Source: CAZYVA01 sp964650695
GTDB lineage: Bacteria > Bacillota > Clostridia > Lachnospirales > Lachnospiraceae
Assembly: GCA_964650695.1 (NCBI GenBank)
Contig: CAZYVA010000045.1
Location: 1 to 15,618 of the forward strand
DNA: 15,618 nt
Direction of reading: 5' to 3'
Part shown: piece by piece, positions 6,577 through 13,669 of the stretch
Position numbering within the stretch: position 1 is the stretch's first letter
Layout: each line of letters opens with the position of its first letter
Translations under genes and position numbers: made by a program
Notes under the pieces: model-generated
Told to the model about the DNA's origin: nothing
The model's input: only the letters and a program-made list of their open reading frames with translations
Database searches by the model: none

Positions 6577-7562
6577 CACTTTCTCCTTTTTCCTCTCTGG
6601 CAGGCGTCCGCCCGCTTCTTTTCGTACTCCTCGTATGCATTGACAATCTTCTGCACCAGGGGGTGGCGCACCACGTCCTTGGAAGAAAGCCTGCAAACCT
6701 GGATACCGTCGATCCGCCCAACCACCTGGACGGCGACATCCAGCCCGGAAACCTGCCCGGGCGGAAGATCCTTCTGCGTCTCATCCCCGGTCACGGCCAC
6801 TTTTGAGCCATAACCGATCCGGGTCAGGAACATTTTCATCTGCGCAGGCGTCGTATTCTGCGCCTCGTCCAGGATGATGAACGCGTTATCCAGCGTCCGC
6901 CCCCGCATATAAGCCAAAGGAGCGACCTCGATCAGCCCCTTTTCCTGATTCCTCAGAAACGCCTCCGCCCCCATGATCTGATACAGCGCGTCGTAAAGCG
7001 GGCGCAGGTAAGGATCCACCTTGCTCTGCAGGTCCCCCGGCAGGAAGCCCAGCTTCTCCCCCGCCTCGATCGCGGGCCTTGTCAAAATGATCCTTTCCAC
7101 TTCGTTTTTCTTAAACGCGGTGACCGCCATCGCCATCGCCAGGTACGTCTTCCCTGTCCCGGCAGGGCCGATCCCGAACACGATCATCTTGTCCCGGATC
7201 GCGTCCACATACTTTTTCTGCCCCAGCGTCTTTGGCTTGATCGGCCTGCCCTGCAGTGTATGGCAGATGATATCCCGGTCGATCTCCAGCACGCCTTGCG
7301 GGCTGTCCTCGATCGCCAGCGCCAGCGTATAGTCTACATTCTGCTCCTGGATCACATTCCCCCTGCGGGAAAGCTCCGTTAGCTGCTCCAGGACGCGCTT
7401 TGCCTTCTCCACCCGCACAGCCTCCCCTGAAACCTTGATCTCCCCATTGCGTGAAAGCAACGTCACATGGAGCGTCCGCTCGATCTTTTTTGCGTAAACG
7501 TCAAACTGGCCAAATATATTTGCTTCGTGTTCCACTGGAATATCAATGACCGTCTCCATCAT
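6576..7562 (-). CDS. phoH: PhoH-family ATPase
   Basis: A 328-residue PhoH-like P-loop ATPase. An N-terminal region of about 70 residues resembles a small KH-like RNA-binding segment (LHVTLLSRNGEIKVSGEAVR). The ATPase core has Walker A GPAGTGKT at 132-139, Walker B FIILDEAQN at about 228-236, TRPAIEAGEKLGFLPGDL in between and a sensor-like VTGDETQKDLP. Predicted to act on RNA, consistent with its near-universal linkage to ybeY, but its exact role is not settled. The first ATG (7560-7562) overlaps the yqfD stop as ATGA, with GAGG four bases upstream; a second ATG follows at once and has better spacing, so the protein may be one residue shorter. It overlaps ybeY by one base at the other end. Confidence 0.94.
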   Translation of the reverse strand: MMETVIDIPVEHEANIFGQFDVYAKKIERTLHVTLLSRNGEIKVSGEAVRVEKAKRVLEQLTELSRRGNVIQEQNVDYTLALAIEDSPQGVLEIDRDIICHTLQGRPIKPKTLGQKKYVDAIRDKMIVFGIGPAGTGKTYLAMAMAVTAFKKNEVERIILTRPAIEAGEKLGFLPGDLQSKVDPYLRPLYDALYQIMGAEAFLRNQEKGLIEVAPLAYMRGRTLDNAFIILDEAQNTTPAQMKMFLTRIGYGSKVAVTGDETQKDLPPGQVSGLDVAVQVVGRIDGIQVCRLSSKDVVRHPLVQKIVNAYEEYEKKRADACQRGKRRK

Positions 7563-8791
7563 TCATCCTCTTTTCTCTCAGGCAAAGGCAGGATCCTGGA
7601 CGGCTTCCGGATGCCGATAGGCCCCTGGACCGTCAGCGTTCCTTTCGCAGCCGCCTCTGTAGAACCTGTGTATATTCTAACATTATTCTCAATAATTTCT
7701 ACCCCTTTTTTCGCCAAATCCTCCTGATATTGCAAAAAGCGGCCGGAAAGTACCCGCGTTTGCTCATCCTCGCTGTAAAGGCGCGTATGCACCCGGTAAG
7801 GGACGATTTTCTGGTACCCGGCAGCCACGGGGACAAAGGGGAGCGTGTACGTCATGCCAGTCAGTTCCAAATATTCATAAGTATTTTTTAACTCTCCAAA
7901 GAAAAGCCTCCTGCCCCGGACCTGTAAAAAGACGCGCAGTTTATAGACTTCCTCTATATATTCCTTTTCCTGTGCTTCGTTCGGGCAGGCGTCCGCATAC
8001 GGAAGCTCCGTGGAAGCCACAATATCCGCGTCCGCCGCCTGGTACTGATAACCGATGGTTTCACCGGAATCATTTTCCACCGGGACCTGGCCGGATACCA
8101 GGACCTCGCCCTCCGCCACAGTGTCCCCCACATTTTTCAGGCCCACGCCGGCGCGGACGATGCGGGAAACGATCACCCCGTCAAAATCCGCCACCAGATC
8201 ATAGGGCTGCCCGTTTTTTGTCCCGTCCTGCGCGGCGGCAGCTTCCTGCCCATCCTCATTTTCCTTCATCCGGATCATCAGCCTGCACCCTTCCATCGAA
8301 GCAGAAGCCCAGATGATGTTGTCGTATTCTTCCCGAAGTGCGTTGACGATGTCCGGGCAGCGGATGTCCGATTTCCTTGTCCCCGGTTTCACGCCCAGGC
8401 TTTCCAGATAACGGTAGAGCGTCTCATCCGTCCTCTCTGAATTCCCGCGCAGGTCGATCTCCCACACAAAAAGCGACATGCCATATAAAAACAGGAAAAA
8501 CACGCAAATCCCCGCCAGGAACATTTTCCTCCTGCGCAGCCTGGACACAAGGAACAAAGCGCCCCGTTTTTCCAGGATCACAAGCCCCATACCGGTTTTT
8601 CGCAGGATGGGTCTCAGCTTCCGGAACCCGGAGACCGGCAAAAACATCTCATAGGAATGATCCGGGCATACGCGGATGTCCCAAAGCGGGATGCCCCGGT
8701 AACGGCACGCATTGATGAAGCGTTCGGCGGAAGCCCCACGGATACGGATCTTCAGGTATCCTTGTATATAGCGGGCCAAGGACGTCAGCAA
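7559..8791 (-). CDS. yqfD: sporulation protein YqfD
   Basis: A 410-residue YqfD-type protein. A cytoplasmic N-terminal region of about 85 residues is followed by a basic stretch (SRLRRRKMF) and one membrane span at about residues 90-110. A long extracytoplasmic region contains the FDGVIVSRIVRAGVGLKNVGDTVAEGEVLVSG block (DG-I--I----G---V--GD-V--GE-LVSG), typical of the family and akin to stage IV sporulation proteins. The start is TTG 8789-8791: no nearby ATG fits, and AGGAGGGGAGG lies 8 bases upstream, overlapping the yqfC stop. In Bacillus the yqfC-yqfD pair is expressed in the mother cell; the molecular function is unknown. Confidence 0.92.
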   Translation of the reverse strand: MLTSLARYIQGYLKIRIRGASAERFINACRYRGIPLWDIRVCPDHSYEMFLPVSGFRKLRPILRKTGMGLVILEKRGALFLVSRLRRRKMFLAGICVFFLFLYGMSLFVWEIDLRGNSERTDETLYRYLESLGVKPGTRKSDIRCPDIVNALREEYDNIIWASASMEGCRLMIRMKENEDGQEAAAAQDGTKNGQPYDLVADFDGVIVSRIVRAGVGLKNVGDTVAEGEVLVSGQVPVENDSGETIGYQYQAADADIVASTELPYADACPNEAQEKEYIEEVYKLRVFLQVRGRRLFFGELKNTYEYLELTGMTYTLPFVPVAAGYQKIVPYRVHTRLYSEDEQTRVLSGRFLQYQEDLAKKGVEIIENNVRIYTGSTEAAAKGTLTVQGPIGIRKPSRILPLPERKEDE

Positions 8792-8803
8792 AAGCCTCCC
8801 CTC

Positions 8804-9100
8804 CTATCGCAAATATTCAATGGATGTGATACACCCTGTGATCTTCATCTCATCATCCCGGTAATACTCTACGGCCAGCTTCGTGCCGCAAACCTTTAGC
8901 TGCCCGCTTTTTGTCTGGACCCGCACAAGGCAGCCGGTATATTCCAGTATCCCCCGGTAATTCTCCACGTTCAGCTCCATCTGCCCGGTCATGGTAAGCG
9001 TCGGGACGCCCAGTACCACATCTTTTGGAAGCTCCGTCATCCGCAGCATTTGATCTCTCAGGGAATGCCCTTTCCGGTGAAGTATTCTGTTTTTACGCAT
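8804..9100 (-). CDS. yqfC: sporulation protein YqfC
   Basis: A 98-residue YqfC-family protein: basic N terminus, then MTELPKDVVLGVPTLTMTGQ and a beta-rich domain ending in GCITSIEYLR. The ELPKDVVL-P-LTM-G and NYRGILEYT motifs identify the family. The ATG at 9098-9100 gives the usual basic N terminus but lacks a strong ribosome binding site; ATG 9047-9049 is an alternative that would drop the basic leader. It is the first gene of the block leading to the flippase, and a sigma-E-like promoter lies just upstream. Role in sporulation is by homology; no biochemical function is known. Confidence 0.9.
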   Translation of the reverse strand: MRKNRILHRKGHSLRDQMLRMTELPKDVVLGVPTLTMTGQMELNVENYRGILEYTGCLVRVQTKSGQLKVCGTKLAVEYYRDDEMKITGCITSIEYLR

Positions 9101-9129
9101 AGGAAAACGCCAATCATAGGTTTTATACT

Positions 9130-9155
9130 ACTCTATGCAGCGTAATGGAATTCAT
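9130..9155 (-). promoter_or_regulatory. possible sigma-E-type promoter of the yqfC operon
   Basis: On the minus strand CATAGAGT (9130-9137) matches the sigma-E -10 CATACAAT at 6 of 8 bases, and ATGAAT (9150-9155) lies 12 bases further upstream as a weak -35. Spacing is slightly short. The prediction agrees with sigma-E control of yqfC in Bacillus. Confidence 0.3.
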
Positions 9156-9187
9156 GATAGGAACCGGCTAAATTTTTCAAATAATGG

Positions 9188-9216
9188 TTGTCTTTTAGAA
9201 CTCTTTATGGTAGAAT
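9188..9216 (+). promoter_or_regulatory. sigma-A promoter of the tRNA-Leu gene
   Basis: TTGTCT (9188-9193) and TAGAAT (9211-9216) are separated by exactly 17 bases. Predicted start near 9223, about 20 bases before the tRNA. Confidence 0.8.
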
Positions 9217-9242
9217 AAACACCGGCTTAAGGAATAAAGTTT

Positions 9243-9325
9243 GCGGATGTGGCGGAATGGCAGACGCACAAGACTCAAAATCTTGCGGGGGCGACCCCGT
9301 GTGGGTTCAAGTCCCACCATCCGCA
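9243..9325 (+). tRNA. tRNA-Leu, anticodon CAA
   Basis: The acceptor stem GCGGATG/CATCCGC pairs perfectly with discriminator A at 9325. The anticodon arm CAAGA-CTCAAAA-TCTTG gives anticodon CAA, which reads UUG. The long variable arm CGGGGGCGACCCCG marks a class II tRNA, as expected for leucine. The T arm contains GGTTCAAGTCC. The 3' CCA is not encoded (GGAAG follows), so it must be added after transcription. The gene stands alone with its own promoter and terminator. UUG-decoding tRNA-Leu normally carries i6A/ms2i6A at position 37, the product of MiaB. Confidence 0.96.
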
Positions 9326-9353
9326 GGAAGCGGGAAATGCGTATATTTATCTA

Positions 9354-9392
9354 AAAAGCAGGACTCTTTTCTGAAAGAAAGAGTCCTTTTTT
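9354..9392. terminator. intrinsic terminator after tRNA-Leu, probably bidirectional
   Basis: A perfect 10-bp stem AGGACTCTTT/AAAGAGTCCT (9360-9369 with 9378-9387, sharing the first T of the tail) is followed by a run of T on the plus strand. Upstream AAAAAG gives a T-rich tail on the minus strand, so it can also end the minus-strand gene stopping at 9415. Confidence 0.85.
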
Positions 9393-9414
9393 GTTGCGCT
9401 TTCCCAGCAGAGCC

Positions 9415-10392
9415 TTATTTCCCGTTCTTGAGCAGCTTCGCGTGTATGTTCTGGTAACGCTTTTTCTCCATCTCCTGCATCAAGTTCTTATAATCAGACG
9501 TGTACCTTCCAACGCCCGTTCCGCCTCCTCGGCTGTACAGGATCGCTTCCCCGTCTGTGAGGATGAGAGTTTTGCCTGCATTCTCCAGATGAGCTTTCAG
9601 CCGGAGCAGATCGGCCTCATATTCCGCGACCTGCCCGGCAAAGCGCCTTTCGATTTTCCTGTACGCTTTGCAAAACGCCTTGTTTTTCAGGATCCCTTTG
9701 TAGACCTTTGGGTAATGTTTCTTCGCGTAATACAGATAGTGAAGCACATAATACCGGAACTCCGCGTAAGCGAGTTTATCGTTCTCACAGGAAACAATGA
9801 ACCTCTCCCACATATCCCAGTCCACATGTTCCGATTCGAGATAGGGATACAGGCAGAGCGTTGTGTGCATCCCGGAGCAATACGCCATAAACTCATTCAG
9901 AAGCCCATAGGCCCCCTGCACATTGGATGACAGGTTTTTAGACGGATCCGCAATATAGACGCTGTAACGGGCGGTCCTTAGATCCTGCGGGATGGAGCCG
10001 GCCATTTTTTTGGAGCGGTATATCTTTGTCTGCTTCACATATACCGTTTTTTTATTCCCCACAAAATAGGCGGTCTTGCCCTTCTTCCTGTAAGCAAAGC
10101 TATAGCCATGGGTTTCCTCGTGGACGGCGGTGTTGATCCCGTCCAGGATCACGCTGCTTCCTGAAAACCATTGTAAGATATCATCGTTCTTCCGGATCTG
10201 TTTTTTCAGGATATAAAAGCCGTCCGGATCATACTGTTTCAAAAGGCTCAGAATATTGGCCTGTGTAACCGGGGCGCTGGCCGCCGGAGCGCCCGAAGCC
10301 TCTGCTTCGGAAAGGCCCCCGGAAAACCCTGCGGACAGGTTCAACGCAATGACGATCGCTAATACCGCAGCTAACAGTCTTTTTTGTCTCAT
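9415..10392 (-). CDS. uncharacterised secreted protein with HEETH zincin-like motif
   Basis: A 325-residue protein I cannot place in a named family. Residues 1-32 form a signal peptide (MRQKR, then a hydrophobic core, then an AEA cleavage site near 32), so it is exported. HEETH at residues 91-95 fits the HExxH zinc-protease motif. A downstream NEFMAY (166-171) could supply the third ligand in the gluzincin manner (glutamate about 70 residues on). The remainder is rich in Tyr, Lys and Arg (FRYYVLHYLYYAKKHYPKVY) and ends in a charged helix. Start: ATG 10390-10392 with GAGGAGG six bases upstream. It follows the small acidic gene by 75 bases on the same strand and may share its transcript. The peptidase role is inferred from the motif alone. 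Confidence 0.7.
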   Translation of the reverse strand: MRQKRLLAAVLAIVIALNLSAGFSGGLSEAEASGAPAASAPVTQANILSLLKQYDPDGFYILKKQIRKNDDILQWFSGSSVILDGINTAVHEETHGYSFAYRKKGKTAYFVGNKKTVYVKQTKIYRSKKMAGSIPQDLRTARYSVYIADPSKNLSSNVQGAYGLLNEFMAYCSGMHTTLCLYPYLESEHVDWDMWERFIVSCENDKLAYAEFRYYVLHYLYYAKKHYPKVYKGILKNKAFCKAYRKIERRFAGQVAEYEADLLRLKAHLENAGKTLILTDGEAILYSRGGGTGVGRYTSDYKNLMQEMEKKRYQNIHAKLLKNGK

Positions 10393-10467
10393 AACTTTCC
10401 TCCTCTGCTTTTTCGCACTCTTCCCACAGCCCTTAGGCTTACGGCCTACAGATCCCCCGTCCCAGCC

Positions 10468-10731
10468 TTATCCCTGGCAGACCAGGTAAGTCCCATTTGG
10501 CACCGCGAATACTTCCGCCGCTTCCTCAAGCTCTTCGTCTGCCATGCCGTCCACATCAAGCCCTTCCTCCTCCAAATACTTGCGGACTTCCTCAATGCTG
10601 TCCACGACCACCGCCATACAGTCCTCCAGAAAAGCCTCCGCTTCCTCCAGCGACTCCGCAACAGGCTCATCAAACAACTGGGACTGGTTTTTCAAAAAAA
10701 TCCTCAGGCATTCCTCATCATATTCATACAT
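10468..10731 (-). CDS. small acidic conserved-type protein of unknown function
   Basis: An 87-residue, strongly acidic protein (MYEYDEECLRIFLKNQSQLF ... NGTYLVCQG). It is largely predicted helices with runs such as ESLEEAEAFLEDCM and ADEELEEAAEVF, and two cysteines. No signal peptide or membrane segment. The start is ATG 10729-10731, with GGAGGGTG six bases upstream; a longer start at 10791 would place the -10 element inside the coding region. I do not recognise the family and infer no function. It is divergent from sigG and upstream of the secreted HEETH gene. Confidence 0.75.
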   Translation of the reverse strand: MYEYDEECLRIFLKNQSQLFDEPVAESLEEAEAFLEDCMAVVVDSIEEVRKYLEEEGLDVDGMADEELEEAAEVFAVPNGTYLVCQG

Positions 10732-10758
10732 CTTCTGCACCCTCCATTCGTTTTCCTT

Positions 10759-10764
10759 ATTATA
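10759..10764 (-). promoter_or_regulatory. -10 element for the small acidic gene
   Basis: A perfect TATAAT on the minus strand would start transcription near 10752, about 20 bases before ATG 10731. No good -35 lies at 16-18 bases; a TTGACA (10803-10808) is 38 bases upstream, too far. Confidence 0.35.
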
Positions 10765-10840
10765 CTTACCATAAACCTTCCAGATGCGCAATATCCTTTT
10801 GCTGTCAAGGCGTAAAATTTTTTTTATTTTTTGGATTTTG

Positions 10841-10869
10841 GCATAAGTCCCGGCTTTCCTGAGAAAAAT
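10841..10869 (+). promoter_or_regulatory. sigma-F-type promoter for sigG
   Basis: GCATA (10841-10845), a 15-base spacer and GAGAAAAAT (10861-10869) match the sigma-F consensus GYATA-N15-GGNNANANT with one mismatch. Transcription would start near 10876, about 50 bases before the sigG ATG. Sigma-F and sigma-G recognise similar sequences, so autoregulation is also possible. Confidence 0.65.
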
Positions 10870-10925
10870 TTCAGTAAAGAAGTGAAAGCATTCCGGCTTT
10901 CAAGGACAGCAGGGGGAATTTTAGC

Positions 10926-11702
10926 ATGGCACAGGGTAAAGTAGAAATCTGCGGGGTAAATACATCAAAGCTTCCGATTCTCAGCGAAGAAGAAAAGGAA
11001 GCTTTGTTTGCCAGGATCAAAGAAGGGGATCCGCAGGCAAAAGAAGAATACATCAAAGGGAACCTCCGCCTGGTGCTAAGCGTCATCAAGCGTTTCAACA
11101 CTGCGGGCGAGAATCCGGACGATCTGTTCCAAATCGGCTGCATCGGGCTGATCAAGGCCATCAACAATTTCAACACGGATTTGAATGTGAAATTCAGTAC
11201 CTACGCTGTTCCCATGATCATCGGGGAAGTGCGCCGCTACATGCGCGACAACAACAGCATCCGTGTCAGCCGGTCCTTACGCGATACCGCCTACAAAGCC
11301 ATCTACGCCAAAGAAAACTACGTCCGCAACTTCCAGAAAGAGCCGACCGTCCAGGAAATCGCCGCAGAGATCGGCATATCCAGGGAAGATATCGTCTTTG
11401 CGCTGGACGCTATACAGACACCTATGAGCCTCCAGGAACCTGTGTTTAACGAAGGCGGGGACGCCCTGTATGTCATGGACCAGATCAGCGACACAAAAAA
11501 CAAGGAAGAAAAGTGGGTCGAGAGCCTTTCCCTCCAGGCCGCTATGGAACGGCTCAGCGAACGGGAGCGCTATATCATCCGCCTCCGCTTTTTTGAAGGG
11601 CGCACCCAGATGGAAGTCGCGCAAGCCATCGGCATCTCCCAGGCGCAGGTCAGCCGCCTGGAAAAAAACGCGCTCCGGACGATGAGGCAGTATCTGTCCT
11701 GA
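10926..11702 (+). CDS. sigG: forespore-specific RNA polymerase sigma factor SigG
   Basis: A 258-residue sigma-70-family factor that directs late forespore transcription after engulfment. The N terminus KVEICGVNTSKLPIL is the SigG hallmark. Region 2 (about residues 46-110) contains GNLRLVLSVIKRF, DDLFQIGCIGLIKAINNF and FSTYAVPMIIGEVRRYMRDN. Region 3 is about 117-170. Region 4 ends with the helix-turn-helix TQMEVAQAIGISQAQVSRLE. Full length and intact. ATG 10926 is preceded by AGGGGGA eight bases away. The gene stands alone on the plus strand between a divergent small gene and convergent nadE (31-base gap, no clear terminator seen). It is not next to spoIIGA-sigE as in Bacillus and many clostridia. 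A sigma-F-type promoter lies upstream, as expected for its developmental timing. Confidence 0.97.
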   Translation: MAQGKVEICGVNTSKLPILSEEEKEALFARIKEGDPQAKEEYIKGNLRLVLSVIKRFNTAGENPDDLFQIGCIGLIKAINNFNTDLNVKFSTYAVPMIIGEVRRYMRDNNSIRVSRSLRDTAYKAIYAKENYVRNFQKEPTVQEIAAEIGISREDIVFALDAIQTPMSLQEPVFNEGGDALYVMDQISDTKNKEEKWVESLSLQAAMERLSERERYIIRLRFFEGRTQMEVAQAIGISQAQVSRLEKNALRTMRQYLS

Positions 11703-11733
11703 CTATCCCAAACAGGCATCCGCGCCAGGTATC

Positions 11734-13650
11734 CTATCCTTTTCTCTGTTCCAGGTCCCGGATCCATACATCCACACAGGCATCGCTGGGCATACGCCAG
11801 TCCCCCCTCGGCGAAAGGGCGACGGTTCCCACCTTTGGGCCGTCCGGGAGGCAGGTCCGTTTAAACTGCTGGGAGAAAAAGCGCCTGCAGAATGTCAGCA
11901 GCCACCGGTAAATCGTCCCGTCCTCATATTCCCCCTCAAACGCGTATGTTGCAAGCCGGTAAATTTTAGCCGGCTCATAGCCAAAGCGCAGGAAATAATA
12001 CAGGAAGAAATCATGCAGCTCATAGGGGCCTACCAAATCCTCTGTTTTCTGCGCGATCTCCCCATCCTTCGGCGGAAGAAGCTCCGGGCTTACCGGAGTG
12101 TCCAGGACATCGTACAGCACCGTTTTTAACGCTTCATCCCCGCATGTATCCGCGTAGTAATGCACCAGATGGCGCACCAGTGTCTTTGGCACGGAAGCAT
12201 TGACCCCGTACATAGACATATGGTCCCCGTTGTAAGTGGCCCATCCCAGGGCAAGCTCGGACATATCGCCCGTTCCGACCACCAAGCCGTCCCCCTGGTT
12301 CGCAATGTCCATCAGGACCTGTGTGCGCTCCCTTGCCTGCGCATTTTCAAAGGTCACGCTGTGGTCCGCGATATCGTGCCCGATATCCTGGAAATGCTGC
12401 GCAACCGCCGGCCCAATCGGGATCTCCCGGAGCGTCACGCCAAGCTTCCCCGCCATTTTGCAGGCGTTTTGGTAAGTCCGGTCTGTCGTCCCGAAGCAGG
12501 GCATTGTGACCGCCGTAACCTGCCGGCGTGAGGCTCCCAGCGCGTCAAAGGCTTTTACCGCCACAAGCAGCGCCAGCGTGGAGTCCAGCCCGCCGGAAAT
12601 GCCCACGACCGCGCATTTCGCCTGGGTATGGGCCAGCCGTTTTTTCAGCCCCATCGCCTGGATGGAGAGAATTTCCTCGCACCTTTTTTCCCTTTCCGCC
12701 GCATTTCCTGGGACAAACGGGCGGGAAGCGAACGGACGGCTGAGCTTCGTCTCTTCTATCTCCAGGGAAAAAGGTATCCTCACAAGCTTCCGCTCCTCCG
12801 CCATCTGGAACGTTGTATTTTTGCGTCTTTCGCTGCAGATCCGCTTAATATCGATCTCGGAGTAGACCGCGCCATTTTCAAACCGCCGGCCCTGTGCAAG
12901 CGTCGTCCCGTTTTCCGCAATCATATTGTGCCCGCCAAACACCAGGTCCGTCGTGGACTCCCCTTCCCCGGCATTGGCATAGACATAGCCGCAGATCAGC
13001 CTCGCGGACTGCCCTTCAATGAGGCTTTTGCGGTATACATCCTTCCCGATCGTCTCATCGCTGGCGGAACAGTTGACGATGATGGTCGCCCCCTCCCGCG
13101 CCGCGTCGATGCTGGGAGGCGCAGGGGACCAGACGTCCTCGCAGATTTCCGCCGCCACGACCAGATTTTCCATCTGCCGCTCCACAAACAGGAGCTTCGG
13201 CCCAAATGGAACCTTCTCCCCGGCAAAAAGAATCTCCCGCGCCGCGCACGGCCCGGCATGGAACTGGCGCATCTCATAAAATTCCCCATAATTCGGCAGA
13301 AAGGTTTTGGTCGTGAACCCAAGGATCTTGCCCCGGCTGATGGCCGCCGCCACATTGTAAAGCTCTCCTTCCACCGCTAACGGCGCGCCCACAAAGAACA
13401 AGGCATCCAGCCCCCTGGAATGCTCCGCGACCGTGCCAAGCGCTTCCCTGGCCCGATTCAGCAAGGTATCATGGGTGAACAGATCCCCGCATGTATACCC
13501 CGTCACGCAAAGTTCGGGGAATGCCACGATCTTTGCCCCCATGCCCACAGTCTCTTCCATCATCTTGCAGATGCTTCCTGTGTTGTACGCGACATCCGCC
13601 ACGCGGATATCCGGTGTTGCCGCCGCTGCCTTTATAAATCCGTCCTTCAT
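11734..13650 (-). CDS. nadE: glutamine-dependent NAD(+) synthetase
   Basis: A 638-residue two-domain enzyme that makes NAD from deamido-NAD with glutamine as nitrogen donor. The N-terminal nitrilase-type glutaminase domain shows the catalytic triad: E46 (FPELCVTGY), K115 (TTKTFLPNYGEFYE) and C170 (EICEDVWSP). The C-terminal synthetase domain has the ATP pyrophosphatase P-loop SGGLDS at 352-357, then GTGDMSELALGWATYNGDHM. Length is normal for the long bacterial form. The ATG is preceded by AGGAGG at five bases and lies 19 bases after the hslO stop, so it is probably the last gene of a methyltransferase-hslO-nadE unit. It converges on sigG with only 31 bases between stops. Confidence 0.96.
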   Translation of the reverse strand: MKDGFIKAAAATPDIRVADVAYNTGSICKMMEETVGMGAKIVAFPELCVTGYTCGDLFTHDTLLNRAREALGTVAEHSRGLDALFFVGAPLAVEGELYNVAAAISRGKILGFTTKTFLPNYGEFYEMRQFHAGPCAAREILFAGEKVPFGPKLLFVERQMENLVVAAEICEDVWSPAPPSIDAAREGATIIVNCSASDETIGKDVYRKSLIEGQSARLICGYVYANAGEGESTTDLVFGGHNMIAENGTTLAQGRRFENGAVYSEIDIKRICSERRKNTTFQMAEERKLVRIPFSLEIEETKLSRPFASRPFVPGNAAEREKRCEEILSIQAMGLKKRLAHTQAKCAVVGISGGLDSTLALLVAVKAFDALGASRRQVTAVTMPCFGTTDRTYQNACKMAGKLGVTLREIPIGPAVAQHFQDIGHDIADHSVTFENAQARERTQVLMDIANQGDGLVVGTGDMSELALGWATYNGDHMSMYGVNASVPKTLVRHLVHYYADTCGDEALKTVLYDVLDTPVSPELLPPKDGEIAQKTEDLVGPYELHDFFLYYFLRFGYEPAKIYRLATYAFEGEYEDGTIYRWLLTFCRRFFSQQFKRTCLPDGPKVGTVALSPRGDWRMPSDACVDVWIRDLEQRKG

Positions 13651-13669
13651 CGCTGCCTCCTGTTCTGTG

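Noticed and set aside
6577..6696. Longer N terminus for ybeY
   Set aside because: It only translates phoH in another frame; the ATG at 6576 has a good AGGAG site and gives the normal YbeY length.
9188..9457. Plus-strand open frame of 89 codons
   Set aside because: It runs through the promoter, the tRNA-Leu and its terminator and cannot be a real protein gene.
10803..10808. Perfect TTGACA on the minus strand upstream of the small acidic gene
   Set aside because: It is 38 bases from the TATAAT, and no -10 lies at 16-18 bases, so it does not form a promoter.
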